Shown here: positions 8,199 to 16,873 of the stretch, in pieces
Position numbering within the stretch: the first letter of the stretch is position 1
How the letters are laid out: each line of letters opens with the position of its first letter
NCBI RefSeq assembly: GCF_006974105.1
Contig: NZ_CP036282.1
Coordinates: 2,914,001-2,978,000 of the forward strand
Direction of reading: 5' to 3'
DNA from: Rhodoferax aquaticus
GTDB taxonomy: Bacteria > Pseudomonadota > Gammaproteobacteria > Burkholderiales > Burkholderiaceae_C
DNA length: 64,000 nucleotides
Notes under the pieces: generated by a model
The model's database searches: none
The model's input: only the letters and a program-made list of their open reading frames with translations
What the model was told of the DNA's origin: nothing
Program-made: the position numbers and the translations under genes

Positions 8199-9710
8199 TT
8201 AGTCATCCACAAACGCTTCTTCGCGCTTGGACTTGACGGATGGCATCAGCACCACCAAGAGCAACAAAGCCGCTGCTGCCAACAAGCTGGCAGACAAAGG
8301 CCGCGTGACAAACACGCTCCAGTCACCGCGCGAGAGCAACAAGGCGCGGCGCAAATACTCTTCCATCATTGGCCCCAAGATAAAGCCCAGCAGCAAGGGT
8401 GCGGGTTCCGCGCCCAGCTTGATGAACAAATAGCCAATCACACCAAACAAACCGACCATCCAAATGTCAAAGGTGTTGTTATTCGTGGAGTAAACCCCAA
8501 TCGCGCAGAACAGCACGATGGACGGGAACAACCAACGGTAAGGCACGCTGAGCAGTTTGATCCAAATACCGATGAGTGGCAGGTTCAAGATCACCAGCAT
8601 CAAGTTACCAATCCACATGGACGCAATCAAACCCCAAAACAGCTCGGGGTTGCTGGTCATCACCTGGGGGCCAGGTTGGATGTTGTGGATGGTCATCGCA
8701 CCCACCATCAAAGCCATGACGGCGTTGGGCGGAATACCCAAGGTCAGCAAGGGAATGAAGGATGTTTGTGAGCCCGCGTTGTTCGCGGCTTCAGGCGACG
8801 CAACACCACGGATATTGCCCTTGCCAAAGGGAACTTCGCCGGGACGCAGCTTGGTTTTCTTTTCCAAGGTGTACGCCGCAAACGAAGCCATCACGGCACC
8901 GCCACCGGGCAAGATGCCCAAGATAGAGCCCAAGGCCGTACCACGCAATACCGCGGGAACCATGTCTTTGAAATCTTGCTTAGTAGGCATGAGGCCGGAG
9001 ACAGAGGCGGTGAACACTTCGCGTTCGCTCTCGTGCTTGGACAGGTTGCTGATGATTTCACCGTAGCCAAACACCCCCATGGCGATGACGATAAAGCCAA
9101 TGCCGTCGGTCAGCTCAGGAATCTCAAAGCTAAAGCGCGCCACACCCGAATTCACGTCGGTGCCCACCATGCCCAAGAGCAAGCCCAAGATGATCATGGC
9201 AATGGCTTTCAGCAGCGAACCAGAGGCCAAGACCACGGCACCAATCAAGCCCAAAATCATCAGCGAGAAATACTCCGCCGGGCCAAACTTAAAGGCCAGC
9301 TCGGTCAGTGGCGCAGCAAACGCGGCCAAGATCAAAGTACCCACACAACCCGCAAAGAACGAGCCCAAACCTGCCGCTGCCAGCGCGGGGCCCGCACGGC
9401 CGTTGCGGGCCATTTGGTAGCCGTCAATCACCGTCACCACGGATGAAGACTCACCAGGTAAGTTCACCAAAATTGCGGTGGTAGAGCCGCCGTATTGCGC
9501 GCCGTAGTAAATACCGGCCAGCATGATGAGCGCAGCCACCGGGGGCAGAGCGTAGGTCGCGGGCAACAGCATGGCAATGGTGGCCAAGGGCCCGATGCCC
9601 GGCAAGACGCCAATGAGCGTGCCCAACAAGCAGCCAATAAAGGCATACATCAGGTTTTGCAGGGTAAAGGCGACCCCAAAGCCCAAAGAAAGGTTTGCAA
9701 ATAAATCCAT
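8199..9710 (-). CDS. tctA: Tripartite tricarboxylate transporter, large permease TctA
   Basis: 503-residue inner-membrane protein with about 11-12 hydrophobic segments and the TctA signatures GVLPGIGPLATIAMLLPATY near the N-terminus, GSTTAILVNLPGESSSVVT (about residue 75) and LGIPPNAVMALMVGAM (about residue 325). It is the sodium- or proton-coupled transport subunit for tricarboxylates or other carboxylates. It lies 12 bp downstream of tctB. The periplasmic receptor gene tctC is missing from the cluster, so substrate delivery would need a receptor encoded elsewhere. Confidence 0.93.
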   Translation of the reverse strand: MDLFANLSLGFGVAFTLQNLMYAFIGCLLGTLIGVLPGIGPLATIAMLLPATYALPPVAALIMLAGIYYGAQYGGSTTAILVNLPGESSSVVTVIDGYQMARNGRAGPALAAAGLGSFFAGCVGTLILAAFAAPLTELAFKFGPAEYFSLMILGLIGAVVLASGSLLKAIAMIILGLLLGMVGTDVNSGVARFSFEIPELTDGIGFIVIAMGVFGYGEIISNLSKHESEREVFTASVSGLMPTKQDFKDMVPAVLRGTALGSILGILPGGGAVMASFAAYTLEKKTKLRPGEVPFGKGNIRGVASPEAANNAGSQTSFIPLLTLGIPPNAVMALMVGAMTIHNIQPGPQVMTSNPELFWGLIASMWIGNLMLVILNLPLIGIWIKLLSVPYRWLFPSIVLFCAIGVYSTNNNTFDIWMVGLFGVIGYLFIKLGAEPAPLLLGFILGPMMEEYLRRALLLSRGDWSVFVTRPLSASLLAAAALLLLVVLMPSVKSKREEAFVDD

Positions 9711-9722
9711 GGTCTGGGTTCC

Positions 9723-10211
9723 TTAGGCAGTGATAAACGCTGGCCACACAGGGAACTGCAACTTCAACAGCAAGATAAATGCGCCATAGCTCAGGGCTGC
9801 CAAAATCGTGGCCAACACCAAGACCTCGATGAATTTGAACTCATCACCCGCGTTGGCAGCAATAAAGGTCAGCGCATAGATCCCTAAGATGAGCCCCAAG
9901 GGCGGCAAGCCAATGATGGGCAAGCCGCCCAGCATGGCCCCAAACACCAAGTTGGCCGCGATGATGAAGAACAGTGGCTTCCAGGCCATGCTGCCAATTT
10001 TGTCGCCATCCACGGTCTCCACCACCAAGGCCTTGAAGGTAATGATGCCGCCCAACAACGCCAGCAAAACACCCAGCACCAGCGGAAAGTAACCAGGCCC
10101 CATGCGTGCGCCATTGCCGATGGTGTAGTTGGTAGCACCCCACGCAAAGGCCACTCCAACGCCCATAAACATCAGGCCCGAGAAAAAATCTTTTTGACTT
10201 TTTATATTCAT
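9723..10211 (-). CDS. tctB: Tripartite tricarboxylate transporter, small permease TctB
   Basis: 162 residues with four hydrophobic segments in the TctB pattern (FFSGLMFMGVGVAFAWGA, then GPGYFPLVLGVLLALLGG, WKPLFFIIAANLVFG, and a C-terminal pair). It is the small membrane partner of TctA. ATG 10211 is preceded by AAGGAAA on the minus strand. The gene upstream on the same strand is a GspE-type ATPase 90 bp away, where a tctC gene would normally be expected. Confidence 0.88.
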   Translation of the reverse strand: MNIKSQKDFFSGLMFMGVGVAFAWGATNYTIGNGARMGPGYFPLVLGVLLALLGGIITFKALVVETVDGDKIGSMAWKPLFFIIAANLVFGAMLGGLPIIGLPPLGLILGIYALTFIAANAGDEFKFIEVLVLATILAALSYGAFILLLKLQFPVWPAFITA

Positions 10212-10301
10212 TGTGTGTTTTCCTTAGATCAAACGTAGCTCACAAACAACGGGCCATTTTGCCCTTAAACATTGGCACTTTTCCAAGTGTTTCACCTGAG
10301 A

Positions 10302-12095
10302 CTAAGTCAAGCTGGGGGTGGACGACAGCACCTCTTCAATCACGGTCAGGCCTTCGGCAACACGCAAGGCACCGGCTAGCCGCAAAGGGCGCATGCCATC
10401 GGCAATGGCTTGCTTGCGCAGGACATCGGTCGCGGGCTCGTCGTTCACCTTGGACTTGAAGGCCTCACTGACCACCAGCAGCTCATACAAACCCATGCGG
10501 CCCATAAAGCCCGTCATGCGGCAGTCCACACAGCCGACGGGCATATAGGGTTTGTAGCCGCCATTGATTTGCCACGGCTTCACCAGTTCGACCAGGGCCT
10601 CGCGGTTGGCGGACTCGTCACGCACTTTGCACACCTTGCACAAGGTACGCACCAAGCGCTGCGCCAAAACGCCTAGCAAGGTGGCGTTGATCAAGTAAGA
10701 CGGCACGCCCAATTCCATCAGCCGCGTCACGGCCGAGGGCGCGTCATTGGTGTGCAAGGTAGAAAACACCAAATGCCCAGTGAGCGCGGCTTGCACGGCC
10801 ATCTCCGCGGTTTCTCGGTCGCGGATCTCGCCGACCATGATGATGTCGGGGTCTTGGCGCATCAAAGCGCGCAGGCCTTGTGGAAAGCCAAAGTCCAGCT
10901 GCGGCTGCACCTGGGTTTGGTTGAACGAGGCCTCGATCATTTCAATCGGGTCTTCCACGGTGCTGACGTTCACTTCTTCGGTCGCCACCCGCTTGAGGGT
11001 GGAATACAGCGTGGTGGTCTTGCCCGAGCCGGTAGGGCCCGTCACCAAAATAATGCCATGCGGGCGTTTGACCAAACTCTCCCAACGCTGTGCGTCATGG
11101 CTGGTAAAGCCCAAGGCGTCTAGCTCTTTGACTGTGTTGTCAGGGTCAAAAATACGCATCACCATCTTTTCGCCAAAGGCGGTGGGCAAGGTCGAGATAC
11201 GCATTTCCACCTCATCGCCACGCGGGTTGCGGGTTTTGATGCGGCCGTCTTGCGGGCGGCGGCGCTCCACCACGTCCATGCGCCCTAAGAGCTTGATACG
11301 CGCCGTCATGGCGTTGAGTACGCCCATAGGCATTTGGTAGACCGGGTGCAGCACCCCGTCAATGCGGAAGCGGATCACGCCCTGCTCGCGCCGTGGCTCC
11401 AAGTGAATGTCGCTGGCGCGTTGGTCAAATGCGTATTGCCACAGCCAGTCCACCACCTGCACCACGCCCTGGTCATTGGCATCTAGCTGCTTGTTGGTTT
11501 TGCCCAGCTCCACCAGTTGCTCAAAACTCGCGCCATTGTTCACACCTGACTTGCTGGCTGCCCGCACCGACTTGGCCAGGGCATAAAACTCTACGGTGTA
11601 GCGATGAATTTCTTGCGGGCTGGAGACCACCCGGCGCACGCTGCGCTTGGACTGGCGCTCCACCTCGGCCACCCAATCGGTGACGAAAGGCTCAGCAGTT
11701 GCTACGGTAACTTGGGTAGGTGCCACCGCCACGGTCAGCACCTTGTGCCGCTCTGCATAGGCGGCACTCATGGCATCGGCTACCTTGCCCACATCCACCT
11801 TGAGTGGATCAATGCGCAAATAGTCCAGCCCCGCGCGGCCCGCCAGCCATTGGGTCAACAGCTCCATGTCCAAGGGCTTGCCATCACTGGCCCGCAGCAT
11901 GGACACGCTGGCCAGCCGCACCAAGGCGTGCTGCGCGCTTTCAGCCTGAGAGCAGCGCGCAATGGTGCGCTGCGCCTCTTCTTTGGCAATCACGCCGTCT
12001 TGGTGCAACCACTGCACCAAGAGGCGCCAATCCACGGGGCCTACATGCGCATGCACTCGTGCCGTGGGGACAGCCGGTTTTGCGGAAGTGCTCAT
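10302..12095 (-). CDS. GspE/PilB-family secretion or pilus assembly ATPase
   Basis: 597-residue hexameric ATPase of the type II secretion/type IV pilus class. The order is an N-terminal MshEN/GspE-N-like region (about 20-150), the N2 domain, then Walker A GPTGSGKTTTLYS, Asp box VEDPIE, Walker B IIMVGEIRDRETAEMA, His box STLHTNDA, and a tetracysteine zinc module (CKVCK and CVDC). ATG 12095 overlaps the upstream stop in ATGA, indicating translational coupling; the longer upstream start would lie inside the preceding gene. No other T2SS or pilus genes are adjacent, so GspE versus PilB cannot be decided. Confidence 0.88.
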   Translation of the reverse strand: MSTSAKPAVPTARVHAHVGPVDWRLLVQWLHQDGVIAKEEAQRTIARCSQAESAQHALVRLASVSMLRASDGKPLDMELLTQWLAGRAGLDYLRIDPLKVDVGKVADAMSAAYAERHKVLTVAVAPTQVTVATAEPFVTDWVAEVERQSKRSVRRVVSSPQEIHRYTVEFYALAKSVRAASKSGVNNGASFEQLVELGKTNKQLDANDQGVVQVVDWLWQYAFDQRASDIHLEPRREQGVIRFRIDGVLHPVYQMPMGVLNAMTARIKLLGRMDVVERRRPQDGRIKTRNPRGDEVEMRISTLPTAFGEKMVMRIFDPDNTVKELDALGFTSHDAQRWESLVKRPHGIILVTGPTGSGKTTTLYSTLKRVATEEVNVSTVEDPIEMIEASFNQTQVQPQLDFGFPQGLRALMRQDPDIIMVGEIRDRETAEMAVQAALTGHLVFSTLHTNDAPSAVTRLMELGVPSYLINATLLGVLAQRLVRTLCKVCKVRDESANREALVELVKPWQINGGYKPYMPVGCVDCRMTGFMGRMGLYELLVVSEAFKSKVNDEPATDVLRKQAIADGMRPLRLAGALRVAEGLTVIEEVLSSTPSLT

Positions 12096-12850
12096 GTTTT
12101 CACGGGCTTGAATACCCGCACCCATTTGTCTGCAGGCAAGCCCCAGTGGTCTTTGATGTAATCAGCCCGCGCCACCAACACGTCGCGCTTGGGGCGGGTG
12201 ACGGTGCGCTGTGCCAGCACCACCGTATTGCCTTCGCGGGTGGACTTGAAGGCCCAAATCGCATCCATGCCAAACGCAGCGGCAATCTTGTCCACGCTTT
12301 TTTGAAAGCTCGATGTGCGGCCAAACAGGTTCACCGTCATGCAGCCCTCATACGTCAGGGTGTTGCGGCAATCTGCATAAAACGCCTCGCTGTCCAACAC
12401 CGGGGCAGCTGCTTCTTCGTCGTACAGGTCGACCTGCAGCGCGTCCACCGCGCCCAGCCAGCGCGCTTGCTGGATCTCTTTAGCGGCATCGCCCAACACC
12501 ACTTGCATGCGGGTGTTGTCCATGGGCAGCTTGAACCACCCACGGCAGGCATGCAGTACTTGGGGGTTCAGCTCAATCGCCGTGGTTTTCATGCGCAACT
12601 CTTTGGCGCAAAACTTGGTCAGGGACCCTGCTCCCAGGCCCAGTTGCAGGGCTTGGCGCTTACCCACCGTGGTGGGGTCGACAAACAGCAGCCAAGCCAT
12701 CATGCGCTGGATGTACTCATGCACCAAAGCATTGGGTTCATCGACATACATAGAGCCTTGAATCCATTCGCTGCCCAAATGCAGGTGCCGAATGGGGCCC
12801 TCTTCCGAAAAGTTAACTTCGGGAAAATCAATCGTGTCAGTTTTTGCCAT
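12092..12850 (-). CDS. Spermidine-synthase-like SAM-fold protein
   Basis: 252 residues with a Rossmann core like spermidine synthase: QALQLGLGAGSLTKF (SAM/dcSAM loop, about residue 67), TTAIELNPQV (acidic strand-2 end), GDAAKEI and QVDLYDEEA, where SpeE has its catalytic Asp motif. No polyamine-synthase gate loop is obvious, so the true substrate is unknown. It is coupled by ATGA overlap to the secretion ATPase and lies 6 bp from tatD, forming a compact tatD-methyltransferase-ATPase run. Confidence 0.7.
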   Translation of the reverse strand: MAKTDTIDFPEVNFSEEGPIRHLHLGSEWIQGSMYVDEPNALVHEYIQRMMAWLLFVDPTTVGKRQALQLGLGAGSLTKFCAKELRMKTTAIELNPQVLHACRGWFKLPMDNTRMQVVLGDAAKEIQQARWLGAVDALQVDLYDEEAAAPVLDSEAFYADCRNTLTYEGCMTVNLFGRTSSFQKSVDKIAAAFGMDAIWAFKSTREGNTVVLAQRTVTRPKRDVLVARADYIKDHWGLPADKWVRVFKPVKT

Positions 12851-12856
12851 GGGGAT

Positions 12857-13702
12857 TTATACCAGCAGCGCGCCCAGCTTGGGCAACGCTTCGCAAGCGT
12901 TGCGCGTGGTGGCAGCGGCCAAGTCTTGTAGCGGCATGCCACGCAGCTCCGCAATCACCTGCGCGATGCGGGGCAGCTCCGCCGGTGTGTTTACGCCCTG
13001 GGGCACACCCGCTGCGCGCTGCTCGGCCGTGGTGTAGAGCCAGTGGGGCGGAATGTCTGGCGCGTCCGTCTCTAGCACCAGCGCGTCTAGGGGCAGCTGG
13101 GTGGCCAAGCGGCGCAACTGCAAGGCGCGCTCGTAGGTCACCGCGCCGCCAAAGCCCAGTTTGAAGCCCAAATCGATAAATGCCTGTGCCTGCTCCAAGC
13201 TGCCGTTAAACGCATGGGCAATGCCGTGCCAGCGATAGCCGCCCTGCCCCACCTCACGCAAATGCTTCAGCAGCTTATCTGCCGAGCGGCGCACATGCAC
13301 CACCACAGGCAACTGGTACTTGCGCGCTAGTTTGAGCTGTGCGCGGTAGTAGTGCTCCTGTGCTTCACGCAGTGGGCTCTGGGTCAGCTCCGGCACAAAA
13401 TAGTCCAAGCCGATCTCACCCACAGCCACGAGGCGCGGGTCGCTTTGGTACTGGGCCAGTGCGGCGTCCAGCACCGCCAAGTCGCCTTCTGCAGCACGTT
13501 TGACGTACAAGGGGTGAATGCCCAGGCAATAGCTGTCGCCCTGCGCATGGGCCAACGCGCGCACCGTGGCCAGATTGGACACTTCCACCGCAGGGATGAC
13601 GCAATGCACCACGCCGCTAGCACGCGTGCGCTGATGCATCGCGGCGGCCTGGGCCATGAGCTCAGGCGCGTCCAAGTGGCAGTGGGTATCAATCCACCGC
13701 AT
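12857..13702 (-). CDS. tatD: TatD-family metal-dependent deoxyribonuclease
   Basis: 281 residues with the amidohydrolase-fold metal ligands: the N-terminal DTHCHLD, VGEIGLDYF (Glu ligand), PVVVHVRRS, the GIAHAFNGS His, and VLETDAPDI (Asp ligand). TatD enzymes are 3'-5' exonucleases or endonucleases acting in DNA repair and quality control. It follows the LivK-like gene by 8 bp and precedes the SAM-fold gene by 6 bp. TatD versus YcfH/YjjV subgroup was not resolved. Confidence 0.88.
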   Translation of the reverse strand: MRWIDTHCHLDAPELMAQAAAMHQRTRASGVVHCVIPAVEVSNLATVRALAHAQGDSYCLGIHPLYVKRAAEGDLAVLDAALAQYQSDPRLVAVGEIGLDYFVPELTQSPLREAQEHYYRAQLKLARKYQLPVVVHVRRSADKLLKHLREVGQGGYRWHGIAHAFNGSLEQAQAFIDLGFKLGFGGAVTYERALQLRRLATQLPLDALVLETDAPDIPPHWLYTTAEQRAAGVPQGVNTPAELPRIAQVIAELRGMPLQDLAAATTRNACEALPKLGALLV

Positions 13703-13710
13703 GCTGTCGC

Positions 13711-14928
13711 CTAGTGCGCGCTTTGCTTGCGCTGCACGATGAGGTTGCGTGATCGGTCTTCTGCATAGGCGAAGGTTACCGCACCGTTCTTGACCATGCC
13801 CATGACCAGCATGTTGCTGCTGATGGCCTCTTTATCGTCTTTGCTAAAAGGCTTTTCGTGGGTGGCTGTCACGCCGTAGTACACGCGCGGAATGTTTTCT
13901 AAGGCGGCTTTCACCGAAGGTCCGGACATGTCTCCATTGCGGATGGACAGCAAAGCGTAGGACAACAAATACACCGAGTCATAGCCTTGGGCAGCTGCCA
14001 TCGGTACTGCAATTTTTTTGCTGCTGAACTTGCGCCCATACGCGCTTAAGAAAGACATCTTGCGCTCGTTGCTGGGCTCAGCAATAAAGGTTTGCGCCAT
14101 CAGCGCGCCTTCTGAGGCGTCTCGTGCACCGTCAATAAACAATGGGAATGACAAAGGCCAGGCCCCCACTTGCGGCACCTTCCAGCCAATCGCCTGGCGG
14201 CTCTTGGCAATAGCGGCGGCCTCAGGGCCCACGGTGTAGCTAAAAATCACATTGGCACCTGCAGCTTGGGCGGCTTTCAGGTCAGCCTGCAGGTCGGTCA
14301 CGCCCAAGTCAAATCGGCCCACATACACAGGCTTGAGGTCTTTAGCGGCCAGTGCCTTCACCACATCTTGCAAGCCTGCCTCGCCATAGCCCGTTTTGTC
14401 TGCCAGCACGGCCACCTTGGTCCAGCCCCGCGACACAATGTCGTTCACCACAAAGGGCGCTTGAATGGCATCGCGTGCCGAGTTACGGAACACATAACTC
14501 TCTGCCGCGGGGTACTTGGCGGTGATGGGGGTGCCCGTGGCACAGGGCACGATCAAGGGCGACTTGGCGTTTTGAAACACATCGAGCGACTTCATGGCCA
14601 CCCCCGTGTTGCAAAACCCGATAGTGGCAATCACCTGCTCTTGCATCAGCTCTTGCGACTTTTGTAGCCCCACATCGGGGTTGGCCGTGTCATCTTTCAC
14701 CACCAGCTCCACCATGCGGCCTAAGTAACCTCCAGCCGCATTGATCTCGTCCACCGCAAGCTTGGCCCCGTTGAGCATAGGCAGGCCAAAGTCAGACGAA
14801 GGCCCGGTAAACGGCCCTATCAAACCAATGCGCAAAGGCTTGGCGGCCTGCGCCCACGCACCAGTTGCAACACACCCAAGTGCCAACGCGCTCACTGCAA
14901 ACACACTGCTGTACCAACGATTTTTCAT
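13711..14928 (-). CDS. ABC-transporter substrate-binding protein, LivK/branched-chain amino-acid type
   Basis: 405 residues with a signal peptide ending near TGAWA (about residue 26), then the type I periplasmic-binding fold: IGLIGPFTGPSSDFGLPM, KLAVDEINAAGGYLG, VIATIGFCNTGVA and YDSVYLLSYAL in the family positions. It is a periplasmic receptor for branched-chain amino acids, amides or aromatic acids. No permease or ATPase genes are adjacent, so it is an orphan receptor here. An SD-like sequence is absent, but ATG 14928 fits the signal peptide. Confidence 0.85.
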   Translation of the reverse strand: MKNRWYSSVFAVSALALGCVATGAWAQAAKPLRIGLIGPFTGPSSDFGLPMLNGAKLAVDEINAAGGYLGRMVELVVKDDTANPDVGLQKSQELMQEQVIATIGFCNTGVAMKSLDVFQNAKSPLIVPCATGTPITAKYPAAESYVFRNSARDAIQAPFVVNDIVSRGWTKVAVLADKTGYGEAGLQDVVKALAAKDLKPVYVGRFDLGVTDLQADLKAAQAAGANVIFSYTVGPEAAAIAKSRQAIGWKVPQVGAWPLSFPLFIDGARDASEGALMAQTFIAEPSNERKMSFLSAYGRKFSSKKIAVPMAAAQGYDSVYLLSYALLSIRNGDMSGPSVKAALENIPRVYYGVTATHEKPFSKDDKEAISSNMLVMGMVKNGAVTFAYAEDRSRNLIVQRKQSAH

Positions 14929-15033
14929 ACTTGCCCCAATGACTGGAGCCGCAGCTTACGGGTGCAGAACTGGCCCGATGCCCCCGGCAAACCCTTAAAT
15001 CCGCCGAGCCGTCAGCAAAGCGCAAGCCTGTGC

Positions 15034-15672
15034 CTAAGGCGCCAAACGCTCGCGCAACCAAGTGCCGTCGGCCTCTAGCGAGTAGCGCAGGCGGTCGTGC
15101 AAGCGACTTTTGCGCCCTTGCCAGAACTGCCAGTTGTCGGGTTTCAGGCGATAGCCACCCCAGTGCGGTGGGCGTGGTGGCTGCAACAAGAATTGCGCGG
15201 CATATTTGGCGGCATTGGTCACCAACACCGTGCGCCCTGAAATCACCTCGCTTTGGGGCGATGCCCAAGCGCCTATGCGCGAGTCCAGAGGACGGCTGTG
15301 GAAATACGCGTCGCTCTCAGCATCACTTACTCTTTCCACCACGCCTTCAATACGCACCACGCGCTCCAACTCCACCCAGTGGAACTGCAGTGCTGCATAG
15401 GGGTTGCCAGCCAACTCATGCCCCTTGCGGCTCTCGTAATTGGTATACCACACGATGCCTTGCGCGTCGTAGCCCTTAATCAGCACCACGCGGGTCGAGG
15501 GGCGCAAGTTGCTCCCCACCGTGGCCACCGTCATGGCATTGGGCTCTGGCACTTCGCTGCTGATGGCCTCTTTGAGCCACTGTTCAAATTGCTGCAATGG
15601 GTCGGCGTGCGACGCGCTTTCGTCCAGTTCAGCGCGTTCGTAGCTCTTGCGAAGGTCGGAAATGTTTTTCAT
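15034..15672 (-). CDS. pdxH: Pyridoxamine/pyridoxine 5'-phosphate oxidase
   Basis: 212-residue FMN enzyme that makes pyridoxal 5'-phosphate. Motifs: [30 protein letters not shown] (FMN phosphate contacts), [33 protein letters not shown], and the C-terminal LHDRLRYS...WLRERLAP, which is the family signature. Start ATG 15672 gives [12 protein letters not shown], the usual PdxH N-terminus; the longer frame adds a non-homologous extension. Confidence 0.95.
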   Translation of the reverse strand: MKNISDLRKSYERAELDESASHADPLQQFEQWLKEAISSEVPEPNAMTVATVGSNLRPSTRVVLIKGYDAQGIVWYTNYESRKGHELAGNPYAALQFHWVELERVVRIEGVVERVSDAESDAYFHSRPLDSRIGAWASPQSEVISGRTVLVTNAAKYAAQFLLQPPRPPHWGGYRLKPDNWQFWQGRKSRLHDRLRYSLEADGTWLRERLAP

Positions 15673-15848
15673 GCGAGAAGTATAGGCACGGCTGCACGTT
15701 TCAGGCCGCTCCGCCAGGTGCAAGCACGCTGTCGCCAATGCAACTCATTGACATAAACCAAGGAAAGATATGCGATAGCACGGTGCGATACTGCGCCCAC
15801 GGGGGCGGGCACGCTCCTTAGCAATGCATAAAACAAGGAAGAAACAGT

Positions 15849-16340
15849 ATGTTGGTCATCAAATGGATCGTGATCGTAGTTTTGGCATTGGTGCTCAGTG
15901 CCATCGCAGCGGGCCAGTTGGGTCTGCTGCAAGGCACAGCCCCCACCGATTTGGGTGTGCACCAGGGCAAGCTCAAAGGCTTGTCAGCCACCAACAACAG
16001 CGTGAGCAGCCAGGCCGACCTTTATCCAGACCACCCACAGCGCCAGTACTCCACCATTGCCCCCTTGGCACTGCGCGGCGACGGCCCTGCCACCATCGCC
16101 AAGATCAAGGCGATTGTGGAAGGCATGGAAGGCGCCAAGCTCATCAACAGCGCCCCCGACTACCTGTATGCGCAATACACCACGCCACTGATGAAGTTTG
16201 TAGACGACGTGGAGTTCTGGTTTGACCCTGCGGCCAAAGTCATCCAAGTGCGCTCTGCCTCCCGCATCGGCAAAGGCGATCGCGGCCTGAACCGCAAGCG
16301 CATAGAAGCTGTGCGCGCAGCGCTTGCGGCTATGCCTTGA
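15849..16340 (+). CDS. DUF1499 family exported or membrane-anchored protein
   Basis: 163 residues with an N-terminal membrane anchor or uncleaved signal (residues 4-24), followed by the DUF1499 pattern: GVHQGKLKGLSATNNSVSSQ, HPQRQYSTIAPL, YLYAQYTTPLMKFVDDVEFW and VRSASRIGKGDRGLNRKRIE. Function of the family is unknown. A good SD, AAGGAAG, lies 9 bp before ATG 15849. It is divergent from pdxH. Confidence 0.85.
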   Translation: MLVIKWIVIVVLALVLSAIAAGQLGLLQGTAPTDLGVHQGKLKGLSATNNSVSSQADLYPDHPQRQYSTIAPLALRGDGPATIAKIKAIVEGMEGAKLINSAPDYLYAQYTTPLMKFVDDVEFWFDPAAKVIQVRSASRIGKGDRGLNRKRIEAVRAALAAMP

Positions 16341-16381
16341 GCCAATTACCTCGTCCTCGCACCAGTCGAAACAACAACGGT

Positions 16382-16873
16382 CTAGTTTGTGCAGCTGGGT
16401 CGCGGGTGTTCGGCGAGCGTTTTTTCAACTGAGTAGACCGCAGCAGCAAGGTTGTCAAAGACCGGGGTTTCTAGCAAGCCTTTGTGCAAGCTCGCATAGC
16501 GATCACATAGCAAGGTGTATCCGAGTACCGAGGGCTCAATCACCCAAGCAAAGGCCACCAGTTGGTGCTCGCGCACTAGGGTGGCGCCCATCTGCCTGAT
16601 GGCCGAGAGCACTTCCAGCGAGGTCACCAGAGAATCGCGAATGACCAGAATTTTGGCCCAAGGCCCCTGTTTCCCAAGGTCAATGGCATGCGCCAAAGTT
16701 TGAGCACTTTGCGCGTGGTGCATTTCAAGGTTCCGACTGGCGTCCCAGCTTGCTATCAATAGACGCCCGTGAACGTGCGAGGTGTGTTGACCCCAGCCAG
16801 CCCTGCGCGATCTACCTTGCACGACAACACGTCCCGCCAAGGGACGGCCAACCAACGGTTCGCCCAAACTCAC
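16382..16873 (-). CDS. Unknown protein translationally coupled to a chemoreceptor (SpoIIAA/STAS-like?)
   Basis: 163 residues beginning at GTG 16873, which overlaps the chemoreceptor stop codon in GTGA. The C-terminal two-thirds alternates beta strands and helices (LLIASWD, AKILVIRDS, HQLVAFAWVIE) and ends TPVFDNLAAAVYSVEKTL, reminiscent of SpoIIAA-like/STAS-type proteins; this is a weak structural impression. The tight coupling suggests a role connected with the receptor or its signal. The N-terminal 25 residues are basic. Confidence 0.5.
   Translation of the reverse strand: MSLGEPLVGRPLAGRVVVQGRSRRAGWGQHTSHVHGRLLIASWDASRNLEMHHAQSAQTLAHAIDLGKQGPWAKILVIRDSLVTSLEVLSAIRQMGATLVREHQLVAFAWVIEPSVLGYTLLCDRYASLHKGLLETPVFDNLAAAVYSVEKTLAEHPRPSCTN

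Noticed and set aside
8976..9446. Plus-strand frame opposite tctA
   Set aside because: Basic/Gln-rich antisense shadow with no start signal; tctA is well supported.
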